This document shows, piece by piece, positions 34,292 to 42,466 of a stretch of DNA of 64,000 nucleotides; positions within the stretch are counted from its first letter, which is position 1; each line of letters starts with the position of its first letter. The notes below the pieces were generated by a model that saw nothing but the letters and a program-made list of their open reading frames with translations, had not been told where the DNA came from and ran no database searches. Source of the DNA: Gordonia prachuapensis (GTDB lineage Bacteria > Actinomycetota > Actinomycetes > Mycobacteriales > Mycobacteriaceae); contig NZ_JAZDUE010000003.1 of assembly GCF_036350515.1 (NCBI RefSeq), forward strand, positions 1-64,000. The letters are read 5' to 3'. The translations under genes and the position numbers were made by a program.

Positions 34292-34849
34292 GTGCTCGCC
34301 TACCGGGTTTTTCCGTACCTCGAGTCTGCCCCTGCCCGTCGTCCCGGGCACCCGTTGTACGAGCACCGGCCGCAGCTCGGCGGCCGGATCGACCATCCGG
34401 ACCGCCACGTGTGGTACCTGTCCCGGCACGCCGAGGCCGCATGTGGGGAGACGTTCGGCAACCTTCGGGCGTGGGTGGACGACATGTTCGACTTCCCGCA
34501 GGTGCCCGGGGCCCGGCGGGCACTCGGGACGTTCCGGTTGCCGGACGACCTCCGCATCCTCGACCTGGACGACCCGGCGCAACTGGTGCGGCTCGGGGTG
34601 CGTCCCTCGCAGGTGGTGATCCGGAATCTGACGGTGACGCAGCGGTGGGGGCAGCAGATCTACGACGAGACCGATGTCCGCGGGGATCGCGCATGGGATG
34701 CGGTGTCCTGGTGGTCGTTTCATCGGCCGCAATGGAGTGTGCTCGCATCGTGGGTGCGGCCGGAGGTGGTGGCGGTCGACGAACTCGACCTCGACCATCC
34801 CGCGATCATCGACGCCGCCGAGGCGCTCCTGCGGCCGCTGGAGCGGTAG
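34292..34849 (+). CDS. RES-domain toxin (MbcT-like NAD-degrading)
   Basis: A 185-residue RES-domain protein. Members of this family, such as MbcT of M. tuberculosis, destroy NAD+ and are lethal unless bound by an Xre-type antitoxin. The pattern AYRVFPYL, then GGRIDHPDRHVWYLS, then Glu53 in ACGETFG, then Ser142 in WWSFHR follows the Arg-Glu-Ser order that names the family. Alignment by eye to MbcT places GGR and the Glu equivalently. GTG overlaps nothing but abuts the antitoxin stop. Divergent from typical MbcT in the C-terminal third, so substrate (NAD+ or other) is inferred. Confidence 0.83.
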   Translation: MLAYRVFPYLESAPARRPGHPLYEHRPQLGGRIDHPDRHVWYLSRHAEAACGETFGNLRAWVDDMFDFPQVPGARRALGTFRLPDDLRILDLDDPAQLVRLGVRPSQVVIRNLTVTQRWGQQIYDETDVRGDRAWDAVSWWSFHRPQWSVLASWVRPEVVAVDELDLDHPAIIDAAEALLRPLER

Positions 34850-34950
34850 GACGCCGCCGGACCCCCTTTGATCGAGAACGGGTTGCCACCCGTTGATCGA
34901 GTAGCCGGCGAGCCCCACTCGTTGATCGAGTAGTCGGCGAAACCCTACCC

Positions 34951-35070
34951 GTTGATCGAGTAGCCGGCGAGCGGCAGCGAGTCGGCGTATCGAGATCTGG
35001 TGAGATGCTCTCGGGCGCGGGGGGTCTCGATACGCACGCTCACTTCGTTCGCGGGCTACTCGACCAGCGG
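34951..35070. repeat. 120-bp palindromic repeat, copy A
   Basis: An imperfect inverted repeat. It starts GTTGATCGAGTAGCCGGCGA, continues with the internal sequence GTATCGAGATCTGGTGAGAT, and ends with GGTCTCGATACG followed by GCGGGCTACTCGACCAGCGG, so the ends are complementary. Partial copies precede it from 34891. Non-coding; it would form a long hairpin if transcribed. Confidence 0.92.
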
Positions 35071-35120
35071 TGGGGGTGGTCGGGTTGTTCGCTCGTTGAT
35101 CGAGTGGCCGCGACTTACCC

Positions 35121-35240
35121 GTTGATCGAGTAGCCGGCGAGCGGCAGCGAGTCGGCGTATCGAGATCTGGTGAGATTCGCTCAGGTGCAAGAGGTCTCGA
35201 TACGCTCGCTCACTTCGTTCGCGGGCTACTCGACCAGCGG
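35121..35240. repeat. 120-bp palindromic repeat, copy B
   Basis: Same unit as copy A, same orientation, with a diverged centre (TTCGCTCAGGTGCAAGA) and a better-matched right arm (TACGCTCGCTCACTTCG). A half copy at 35093 lies between A and B. Confidence 0.92.
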
Positions 35241-35251
35241 TTGGGGGACTC

Positions 35252-35371
35252 GGTGATCGAGTAGTCGGCGAGCGGCAGCGAGTCGGCGTATCGAGATCTG
35301 GTGAGATGCCCTCGGGTGCGGGGGGTCTCGATACGCTCGCTCACTTCGTTCGCGGGCTACTCGACCAGCGG
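35252..35371. repeat. 120-bp palindromic repeat, copy C
   Basis: Third copy of the unit, followed by an isolated right arm (GCGGGCTACTCGACCAACGA) up to 35402. The whole 34850-35418 gap holds only these repeats; no gene is seen. It separates the toxin gene from the convergent DUF4395 gene and probably stops transcription from both sides. Confidence 0.92.
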
Positions 35372-35418
35372 ATGGGTGTTCGCGGGCTACTCGACCAACG
35401 AAGGGTGGGTGTGCCGGG

Positions 35419-35916
35419 CTACGCAGCCACGCGCAGCGAGAGATCGTTGCACGCCTCGCACACCGTCTCGGGGATGATCCCGTGACGCTGGAGGAAGCCG
35501 AAGGCGACGCATCCGAGGCAGAGGCCGAACACGAACTCCAGGGTCGCCGCCACGATGAGCACGCCGGTCGCGATCTGGGCCGCGAGCCCGAGACCGAGCA
35601 GGGAGAGGACGAGGGCGCTGCCGCTGACGACGAGGCCGATGGTCTGGGCGAACCGCTTCGGCGGGCCGGGCACGAGTTTCGTCTTGCGCCAGACCTTGGG
35701 TGCGATGACCCGCACCGACAGCTGGCCGAACGGCGAGAACCGCGGACCGGCCATCACCCGAAGCAGGAAGCCGAGCGCGAGCAGCGCGTACACCACCGGA
35801 TGGTCGACCACGATCGCCACCACGGCGAGCGCGATCACCAGACCCGCGGTCGAACGGGCCGCGTAGTCGTTGACCGGGTTGGGAAACGTCAGCGCCGACG
35901 GCAACGTTGGGGACAC
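35419..35916 (-). CDS. DUF4395 integral membrane protein
   Basis: A 165-residue membrane protein. It begins with the DUF4395 signature FPNPVNDYAARSTAGLVIALA, has about four hydrophobic segments, and ends with GFLQRHGIIPETVCEACNDLSL, including a CEAC cysteine pair. GTG at 35916 has AGGAGG eight bases upstream. The family is often found beside thioredoxin or rhodanese genes, but none is here. Function unknown; redox or sulfur trafficking is only a suggestion from the cysteines and usual neighbours. Its start is 68 bp from the end of recQ on the same strand. Confidence 0.85.
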   Translation of the reverse strand: MSPTLPSALTFPNPVNDYAARSTAGLVIALAVVAIVVDHPVVYALLALGFLLRVMAGPRFSPFGQLSVRVIAPKVWRKTKLVPGPPKRFAQTIGLVVSGSALVLSLLGLGLAAQIATGVLIVAATLEFVFGLCLGCVAFGFLQRHGIIPETVCEACNDLSLRVAA

Positions 35917-35983
35917 CGAATACCTCCTGGAGAACAGCTCTGCCGAAGGTAGACAACGTCGCGACCCCGGGCAATGATTCCGC

Positions 35984-37822
35984 TCACGCCGGTTCGGACT
36001 CCGCATCGAACCCGGAGATCGCGGCGAGCACGTCGTCGCCGTACTGCTCGAGTTTGGCATCGCCGATGCCGGACACCGACCGCAACTGCGTGGTCGACGT
36101 CGGTCGCAGCGCGGCGAGTTCACGCAGCGTCGCGTCGTTGAACACCACATACGGCGGGACACCGCGCCGCGATGCCTCGGCCTTGCGCCACGCCCGCAGA
36201 TGTTCGAACAGCCCGCGGTCGGCGTCGGCGATGTCGGGCGCCGAGCGCGAACCGCGGGTACTGCGGCCGGCAGGCCGAGCCGGATCGGTCCGCAACATCA
36301 CGGTGGTCTCGCCGCGCAGCACGGGCCCGCTCTTGTCGGTGAGGGTCAGCACCCCGTAGTCGCCCTGGGGTGCGATGATCCCCGAGGCCACCAGCTGACG
36401 GATCACGCTGCGCCAGCCGGCGGCGTCGAGGTCGGTGCCGATGCCGTAGGTGGTCAGCCGGGTGTGTCCGCGCTCGCGGATGCGGGCGGTGTCGGCGCCG
36501 CGCAGGATGTCGATGAGGTGGCCGGCGCCGTAGGGCGGGTCACCGAGGTCCCGCTGCAATCGCACCATCGTCGAGAGCAGTTTCTGCGCCGGCACGGTGC
36601 CGTCGAAGGTCTTAGGTGGGGTCAGACACGTGTCGCAGTTGCCGCAGGATTGCGCGTCCTGGCCGAAGTACCGCAGCAGTTGAGCGCGTCGGCAGTCCAC
36701 TGTCTCGCACAGCGCGAGCATCGCGTCGAGGTGCTGCTGTTGGACCCGCCGGTGATTCGCGTCGCCGTCGGACTGGTCGATGAGTCGACGCTGCTGCATG
36801 ACGTCGGCCAATCCGTAGGTCATCCACGCCACCGACGGCAGACCGTCGCGCCCGGCCCGACCGGTCTCCTGGTAGTAGCCCTCCACGCTCTTGGGCAGAT
36901 CGATGTGGGCGACGAACCGCACGTCGGGTTTGTCGATACCCATGCCGAAGGCGATGGTCGCGACCACCACGACGCCGTCGGCGCGCAGGAATCGTTCCAG
37001 GGTGTCGTGGCGGACGGTGCGATCGAGGCCGGCGTGGTACGGCATCGCGTCGACGCCGTTGGCCGCCAGGAACGCCGCCGTCTTCTCCACGGAGGCGCGG
37101 CTCAGGGCGTAGACGATGCCGGTGGCGGGTTGCCCGTCGACGTGCCCGTCGGTGCGGATGAAGTCGAGCAGTTGTTTGCGGGGTTCGGATTTGGTGACGA
37201 TGCGGTAGGTGATGTTGGGACGGTCGAAATCCGCGACGAAATGCCGGGCGTCGGCGAGGTGGAGGCGTTCGGTGATCTCGGCGTGCGTGCGGCGGGTGGC
37301 GGTCGCGGTCAAGGCGATGCGCGGGACATCCGGCCACAGTTCGGCGAGCTCGCCGAGTGCGAGGTAGTCCGGCCGGAAATCGTGTCCCCACTGTGAGACA
37401 CAGTGGGCCTCGTCGATCGCGAACAGCGAGATTCGACCCTGCTGCAGCAGGGCCCGGCAGCCGGCGGTGTTGAGGCGTTCCGGCGCAACATAGAGCATGT
37501 CTAGTTCGCCGCTGCGGAATGCCGATTCGACTTCGGCGCGTTGCTCGGAGGTCTGTGTGGAGTTCAGGTACGCCGCGCGCACCCCGAGTTCACGCAGCGC
37601 CGCGACCTGATCGGACATCAGCGCGATCAGCGGCGACACGACGACCCCGCAGCCCTCACGGACCAGTGCGGGCACCTGGTAGCAGAGGCTCTTGCCGCCG
37701 CCGGTCGGCATGAGCACTACCGCGTCGCCGCCGGCAACCACGTGCCCGACGATCTGCTCCTGATCTCCCCGGAACGACTCGTAACCGAAGGTCGAGGAGA
37801 GGACCTGCCACATGTCCGCCAT
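35984..37822 (-). CDS. recQ: ATP-dependent DNA helicase RecQ
   Basis: A 612-residue RecQ that unwinds DNA 3' to 5' in recombination and repair. Motifs: Walker A MPTGGGKSLCYQ, DEAH box IDEAHCVSQWGHDFRPDY, motif III TATAT and motif VI GYYQETGRAGRDGLPS. The RecQ-Ct zinc site has the cysteines of CETVDCRR and CGNCDTC. A winged helix follows, and an HRDC domain covers about residues 525-605 (RRGVPPYVVFNDATLRELA). MADMWQVL is taken as the start, with the ATG three codons later possible. Downstream of a short acidic protein gene on the same strand. Confidence 0.95.
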   Translation of the reverse strand: MADMWQVLSSTFGYESFRGDQEQIVGHVVAGGDAVVLMPTGGGKSLCYQVPALVREGCGVVVSPLIALMSDQVAALRELGVRAAYLNSTQTSEQRAEVESAFRSGELDMLYVAPERLNTAGCRALLQQGRISLFAIDEAHCVSQWGHDFRPDYLALGELAELWPDVPRIALTATATRRTHAEITERLHLADARHFVADFDRPNITYRIVTKSEPRKQLLDFIRTDGHVDGQPATGIVYALSRASVEKTAAFLAANGVDAMPYHAGLDRTVRHDTLERFLRADGVVVVATIAFGMGIDKPDVRFVAHIDLPKSVEGYYQETGRAGRDGLPSVAWMTYGLADVMQQRRLIDQSDGDANHRRVQQQHLDAMLALCETVDCRRAQLLRYFGQDAQSCGNCDTCLTPPKTFDGTVPAQKLLSTMVRLQRDLGDPPYGAGHLIDILRGADTARIRERGHTRLTTYGIGTDLDAAGWRSVIRQLVASGIIAPQGDYGVLTLTDKSGPVLRGETTVMLRTDPARPAGRSTRGSRSAPDIADADRGLFEHLRAWRKAEASRRGVPPYVVFNDATLRELAALRPTSTTQLRSVSGIGDAKLEQYGDDVLAAISGFDAESEPA

Positions 37823-37880
37823 AGGGCACAACGTTACTGGCGGGCTCTGTCGGCGACGGGCCGCCCGGGGGCGGGAGGCC

Positions 37881-38303
37881 TCAGGACCTGTCGCCCGGGA
37901 TCTCGCCCAGATCGACGGGTTGCTCGGGTACGTCGTCCGAACTGGGGAGGGCCGCCTGCTCCGACGCCGGCAACTCGCCGAGATCGACGGGGTCACCGAA
38001 GTCGTCGTCGATGTCGTCATCCAGGTCGTCGGGGTCTTGCAGGTCGTCGGGATCCAGATCGTCCATCTCGACGTGTTCGGCGTCGAGGATGCCGCGATCC
38101 TCATCGAGACGGGCCCTGCGGGCGGCGTCACGCATCTCGAAGCCGTCGGTGACCAGGTCACCGACCTCACGTGCGACGTCGGCTACCGCGCCCGTGATGA
38201 TCGTCGCGATCCGCCCGACGTGGGTGGCCGTGGATTCCACCAGTTCTTGGACCAGGTCCTTGTTGCGCTCGAAACGGTCGACCATGGTTCCGTATTCTGC
38301 CAT
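37881..38303 (-). CDS. Conserved actinobacterial hypothetical protein with acidic tail
   Basis: A 140-residue protein. The first ~70 residues are an amphipathic helix (FERNKDLVQELVESTATHVGRIATIITGAVADVAREVGDLVTDGFEM). The remainder is strongly acidic and low in complexity (DDLDPDDLQDPDDLDDDIDDDFGDP). No membrane segment or known domain. It lies between a desaturase gene and recQ on the same strand with short gaps. No function can be given. The helix pattern resembles that of nucleoid- or membrane-associated accessory proteins, but this is weak. Confidence 0.78.
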   Translation of the reverse strand: MAEYGTMVDRFERNKDLVQELVESTATHVGRIATIITGAVADVAREVGDLVTDGFEMRDAARRARLDEDRGILDAEHVEMDDLDPDDLQDPDDLDDDIDDDFGDPVDLGELPASEQAALPSSDDVPEQPVDLGEIPGDRS

Positions 38304-38324
38304 CGGTTTCGGTGTGCCGGGGAG

Positions 38325-39527
38325 TCACGCAGCGGCCGTGCGGGACCGCTCGACGGTCACGACCAGGTCATTGTCGTCGCGCGTCATGAAATTCGGCAGC
38401 GAGAGTTTGGCAATCTTCTTCCACGTCGACAACAGCTGGTGGCTCAGCGATCCCGTGTTGTACGGCAGGCCGTAACGTTCGCAGATCTCGCGCACCTCGC
38501 CGGAGATCTCCGGATACCGGCTGGCGGGGATGTCGGGGAAGAGGTGGTGTTCGATCTGGTGCGACAGGTTGCCGCTCATGATGTGGAACAGCGGCGAGCC
38601 GGTGATGTTGGCCGATCCCAGCATCTGCCGCAGATACCACTGGCCGCGGGTCTCGTCCGCGCACTCCTCGGAGGTGAAGGTCTGCGCACCGGACGGGAAG
38701 TGGCCGCAGAAGATGATCGAGAAGGTCCACAGGTTGCGGACGAGGTTCGCCGAGGCGTTCCCGAGGAATGTGGTGACGAACAGCGGGCCGGTGAGGGCCG
38801 GGAACACCACGTAGTCCTTGAGGACCTGGCGACCCGCCTTGCGCCACATACCTTTCACGAGTCCCTTGACGTCGTACCACTTGCGCTTGCCCGCGAGGAT
38901 GTTCTCCACCTCGAGGTCGTGCAGCATCACGCCCCACTCGAACAGCACCATGAGTGCGGTGGCGTATCCCAGGTTTCCGAGGTAGTAGGGATTCCACTTC
39001 TGGTCGCGGTCCATCCGGAGGATGCCGTAGCCGATGTCGCGGTCCTCGCCGACGATGTTGGTGAACGTGTGGTGCAGGTAGTTGTGGCTGTGACGCCACT
39101 GGTCGGCCGGGCAGACGGTGTCCCACTCGAACTCGCGCGAGTTGTAGGTGTCCTCACGCATCCAGTCGTACTGGCCGTGCATCACGTTGTGGCCGATCTC
39201 CATGTTGTCGAGGATCTTCGACACCGACAGGGCGCCGACGGCGGCCAGCCACGCCGGTGGGAAGAATCCCAGGTACATCAGTCCGCGGCTGGCGATTTCG
39301 AATCCGCGTTGCGCTCGGATGATCGAGTACAGGTAGTCGCGGTCCTTTTGTCCCAGGTCGGCGACCACCCGGGCCCGGAGCTCATCGAGGTCGCGACCGA
39401 GGGCCTCGACCTGGTCGTAGGTCAACACGATGTGCTTCGGGTCCGGCGTCGGCGCCGCGGTAGCCGTGTCCGGGACGTCGACGGGGACGAGTTCGGTGCT
39501 GGTGGTGGGGTTGTCGGTGATGGTCAT
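38325..39527 (-). CDS. Membrane fatty acid desaturase, DesA3-like
   Basis: A 400-residue di-iron desaturase that introduces a double bond in acyl-CoA (stearoyl-CoA delta-9 type in the mycobacterial DesA3 system). The three histidine clusters are at 113-117 (HNVMH), 146-153 (HSHNYLHH) and 323-328 (HQIEHH, followed by LFP). Several membrane segments lie between them. The start 2 bp after the stop of the reductase gene shows an operon in which the reductase delivers electrons, as for Rv3229c-Rv3230c of M. tuberculosis. The N-terminal ~30 residues are a Thr/Pro-rich extension. Confidence 0.93.
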   Translation of the reverse strand: MTITDNPTTSTELVPVDVPDTATAAPTPDPKHIVLTYDQVEALGRDLDELRARVVADLGQKDRDYLYSIIRAQRGFEIASRGLMYLGFFPPAWLAAVGALSVSKILDNMEIGHNVMHGQYDWMREDTYNSREFEWDTVCPADQWRHSHNYLHHTFTNIVGEDRDIGYGILRMDRDQKWNPYYLGNLGYATALMVLFEWGVMLHDLEVENILAGKRKWYDVKGLVKGMWRKAGRQVLKDYVVFPALTGPLFVTTFLGNASANLVRNLWTFSIIFCGHFPSGAQTFTSEECADETRGQWYLRQMLGSANITGSPLFHIMSGNLSHQIEHHLFPDIPASRYPEISGEVREICERYGLPYNTGSLSHQLLSTWKKIAKLSLPNFMTRDDNDLVVTVERSRTAAA

Positions 39528-39529
39528 GG

Positions 39530-40597
39530 CTATACCTCGATTTCCACGTCGCCGACCGGCGCATTGATACAGAGCTGTATCTGCGTGTCGGTCTCGGTGT
39601 CGGTTTCTCCGGTCAGCACGTTGCGGGTGCAGCCGGATCGCTTGATGGCGGTGCAGGAGAAGCAGATCCCCATCCGGCAGCCGGATTCCGGAGTCAGTCC
39701 GGCCGATTCCGCCTGGTCGAGGATGGTGCGACCGTCGTTGGTCGCCGATCTGCCCGAGCGAAGGAACGTCAGGGCGCCGTCCACGGGCGCATCGGGGTCG
39801 ACGCCGAGCGGGGCGGCCAGGGTGAACGCCTCCTGATGGAGTCGGCCGCGCAGCCCGCGGGAACCGTGATGGTTCGCGACGGCGTCCATCAGTGCGGCGG
39901 GTCCACACACGAACAGGTCGGCGTCGTCGATGTCGGCGACATCCGCCAGGTGGTCGGCGGTGAAGTGGTCGCCGGACGGGCCCCGGGTGTAGTGCAGTCG
40001 CACGTCGACGTTGCCGGCGCGCGCGAGTTCGGCGAGTTCGCTGCGGTACGCGACGTCGTCCGGGGTGCGCGCATAGTGGACGAACACGATCCGTCCGCGG
40101 TGGCCTTCGGCTACGAGCGTTCGCGCCATTGAGAGCACAGGTGTGATCCCACTGCCGCCACTGATGAAGACTGCTGTTCGGGGGCGGTCATCCGGGAGGA
40201 CGAAGTCGCCCGCGGCCTGCTCGAGACCGACGACCATCCCGACATGTGCGTGCTCCCGCAGGTGGGTGGACACGAGGCCGCCGTCGTGTGCGGTGACGGT
40301 CAGCTCGATGTCGTTGCCCGGGGCGTTCGCCGGGGAGAAACATCGCGTGTGCCGTACGCCGTCAATGACCGTGCTGAGCTGCACGTACTGTCCCGGCGTG
40401 TGGCCTTTCCACTGGCGGGTCGGGCGGAGGGTGAGACGCACGGTTCGCGAGGTCGGGCGGTCGACGGCGACCACCTGACCACGCAGATCGCGCCAGGTCG
40501 TCATCGGGTCCACCAACTCCAGGTACCGGTCGACCGGGTGGGGTGAGAGTGCGGACTCGATGATGGTGCCGACGAGGGCGGGAATGCGGATGCTCAT
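39530..40597 (-). CDS. Ferredoxin-type oxidoreductase for desaturase (Rv3230c-like)
   Basis: A 355-residue flavin/iron-sulfur reductase with three domains. An FAD-binding barrel (about 50-150, with CFSPANAPG) is followed by an NADPH-binding region (about 155-260, with ISGGSGITPVLSMA) and a C-terminal plant-type [2Fe-2S] ferredoxin domain (CRMGICFSC, then a fourth Cys in IQLCINAP). It passes electrons from NADPH to the desaturase encoded immediately after it. ATG at 40597 (MSIRIPALVG) is chosen with GGAGCC upstream. Divergent from a TetR gene across a palindromic intergenic region. Confidence 0.93.
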   Translation of the reverse strand: MSIRIPALVGTIIESALSPHPVDRYLELVDPMTTWRDLRGQVVAVDRPTSRTVRLTLRPTRQWKGHTPGQYVQLSTVIDGVRHTRCFSPANAPGNDIELTVTAHDGGLVSTHLREHAHVGMVVGLEQAAGDFVLPDDRPRTAVFISGGSGITPVLSMARTLVAEGHRGRIVFVHYARTPDDVAYRSELAELARAGNVDVRLHYTRGPSGDHFTADHLADVADIDDADLFVCGPAALMDAVANHHGSRGLRGRLHQEAFTLAAPLGVDPDAPVDGALTFLRSGRSATNDGRTILDQAESAGLTPESGCRMGICFSCTAIKRSGCTRNVLTGETDTETDTQIQLCINAPVGDVEIEV

Positions 40598-40629
40598 GGG
40601 CTGGCTCCGTTCGGGGTCGTCCACATTGA

Positions 40630-40645
40630 GTGAACATCTGTACAC
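40630..40645. promoter_or_regulatory. Palindromic candidate operator upstream of the desaturase operon
   Basis: GTGAACATCTGTACAC is a 16-base inverted repeat of the form GTGnACA-TC-TGTnCAC, located 33 bp before the reductase start in the region shared with the divergent TetR gene. Similar-sequence arms CCACATTGA and TCAGTGTGG flank it. It is the most likely binding site of the TetR protein encoded alongside. Confidence 0.55.
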
Positions 40646-40770
40646 AAATCAGTGTGGCATGTCGGCGCGGGGTCGAGTCAAGGGCAATCTCTGTGAGGGC
40701 CGTCACGGGATCCGGCATCCCCCGGGGAGGCGACGCCGAGCGATCGCTCCGGTCGACCTAGACTCGGACC

Positions 40771-41451
40771 GTGACCAGGTCCCGACATGGCAGCCGCCCG
40801 CGCACGCGCGGCGACGGTGAGTCGGAGAGTCGCGCGGAACGGAAGAACCGGACCCGCCAGGCCCTCCTGGACGCGACGATGGGGCTGGTCGCCGACCGCA
40901 GCTTCGGCAGCATCAGCCTGCGTGAGGTGGCCCGTGGGGCGGGCATCGTGCCCACCGCGTTCTATCGGCACTTCGCGTCGATGGAGGATCTCGGCGTCAC
41001 CCTGGTAGAGGACTCGATGCGGGTGCTGCGGCGCACGTTGCGCGAGGGGCGCCGCGATCTCGCCGCACGTCAGGCCCTTCCGACCGCGCAGAATTCGCTG
41101 GACATCCTCCTGCGGCACGTCCGCGACAACGAGGCGCAATTCCGCTTCCTGGTGCGCGAGCAGCACGGCGGTATCGCCGAGATCAGGCGTGCCATCGACA
41201 CCGAGTTGCGACTGTTCTCGAAAGAGCTGGCGATCGATCTGTCGCGGCTGCCGGACCTCGTTCAGTGGTCGCCGGAGGATCTCGAGATCGCGGCGGAGTT
41301 GATCGTGACCATCATGTTGACCGCGGTCGCCGACCTGCTCGATGGCGAGTACCGCGGTAGCGGCGTCGAGCGGGAGATCGTCGAACGCACCGAGAAGCAG
41401 CTGGTCATGGTGTTTCTCGGCATGGGTCGGTGGAGTCCGCCGGAGAGATAG
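40771..41451 (+). CDS. TetR-family regulator, probable desaturase regulator
   Basis: A 226-residue regulator with an HTH at about residues 30-70 (FGSISLREVARGAGIVPTAFYRHFASMEDLG) and a helical C-terminal domain with REQHGGIAEIRRAI. This arrangement resembles regulators of unsaturated fatty-acid genes (DesT-like) in Pseudomonas and mycobacteria. GTG start. It is divergent from the desaturase operon with a palindrome between, so it likely represses that operon in response to acyl-CoA. Function is inferred from context. Confidence 0.87.
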   Translation: MTRSRHGSRPRTRGDGESESRAERKNRTRQALLDATMGLVADRSFGSISLREVARGAGIVPTAFYRHFASMEDLGVTLVEDSMRVLRRTLREGRRDLAARQALPTAQNSLDILLRHVRDNEAQFRFLVREQHGGIAEIRRAIDTELRLFSKELAIDLSRLPDLVQWSPEDLEIAAELIVTIMLTAVADLLDGEYRGSGVEREIVERTEKQLVMVFLGMGRWSPPER

Positions 41452-41549
41452 GCCGTCGCGTCGCGATTGCTACAACTTCGTATCGCCGGTGGTGATCGGC
41501 TGCCGGCGGTCTTAGTCTCTCTGTTACTGATGTGACCAGGGAGACGCAA

Positions 41550-42455
41550 GTGACTCGTGTGAAATGGATCGTCGGGCTCGTCGCGGCGATGACCGCCTGC
41601 TCGATGATGCTCGGAGCCTCGGCGACGGCCCACGCATCGCCGTCCTGGTGGCCTCGGCAACTCCCGCCGCTACCTCCACAGATCGCCGACCTCCTGGAGC
41701 CTCCGGTGCCGGTGGAGAAGAAGCTGATCTCGAGCTTCGCCAAGCTGCAGAAGTCCATGCGCAAGTCCCTGACGGGCAAGGTCGGACTGGCCATCGTCCC
41801 GGTCGGGTCGGACCGGGTCATCACGATGGGAGACCTCACCACCGGACGTGCCTGGTCGACTCTCAAGGTGCCGGTCTCGCTGGCCGCCGAACGCAGATTC
41901 GGCGCGGCGGTGGCCACCGAGGAGGACAAGGCGATCACCTTTTCCGACAACGACGCCGCGGGCGAACTGTGGGGGTCGCTGGGCGGCGGGCAGAGTTCGG
42001 TGGACGCGGTGACCGATGTCCTGCGCGAAGGGCATGATCTGCGGACCCAGGTGAGCTCGGAGGCCGACGACCCTCCGTCGTACCCGGGATACACGCCGTG
42101 GGCGCTCGCCGATCAGGCGCGGTTCGGTGCGCATCTACCGTGCCTGCCCGGCAGCGAACACGTCATCCGCCTGATGAGCAATGTGGCGAGCAATCAGCAG
42201 TGGGGCGTGGCCACGATGGGCCGCAATCAGGGTGCGGTCACCGCGGTCAAGGGTGGGTGGGGTCCCGCCCGGTCAGGGTCGGCGGGCTATCTCGTTCGGC
42301 AACTCGCGGTGATCACCACACTCCGCGGTGATGTCGCGGTGTCGATGGCCGCCATACCGAGCAGTGGCTCGTTCTCCACGGGCACCCGAATGCTCGACAA
42401 GGTGGGGGACTGGCTCGAGCGCCACCTCGCCGCATTGCCGGTCGGTCGCTGCTGA
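41550..42455 (+). CDS. Exported serine beta-lactamase-fold protein
   Basis: A 301-residue protein with a Sec signal peptide (about residues 1-29, ending ATAHAS). The mature part has the three motifs of penicillin-recognising enzymes in order: Ser103-Thr-Leu-Lys106 (SxxK), Ser132-Asp-Asn134 (SDN) and Lys234-Gly-Gly (KTG-like). The spacing is compatible with a class-A beta-lactamase or D,D-peptidase-related fold, but overall similarity to known enzymes is low and the deacylating Glu is not obvious. GTG at 41550 follows AGGGAGA; the in-frame GTG at 41532 is less well placed. Possible roles are cell-wall binding or weak hydrolase activity. Confidence 0.75.
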   Translation: MTRVKWIVGLVAAMTACSMMLGASATAHASPSWWPRQLPPLPPQIADLLEPPVPVEKKLISSFAKLQKSMRKSLTGKVGLAIVPVGSDRVITMGDLTTGRAWSTLKVPVSLAAERRFGAAVATEEDKAITFSDNDAAGELWGSLGGGQSSVDAVTDVLREGHDLRTQVSSEADDPPSYPGYTPWALADQARFGAHLPCLPGSEHVIRLMSNVASNQQWGVATMGRNQGAVTAVKGGWGPARSGSAGYLVRQLAVITTLRGDVAVSMAAIPSSGSFSTGTRMLDKVGDWLERHLAALPVGRC

Positions 42456-42466
42456 CCCTCCGAAGG

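Noticed and set aside
35917..36162. N-terminal extension of the DUF4395 protein overlapping recQ
   Set aside because: Arg/Ser-rich shadow of recQ; AGGAGG upstream of GTG 35916 marks the true start.
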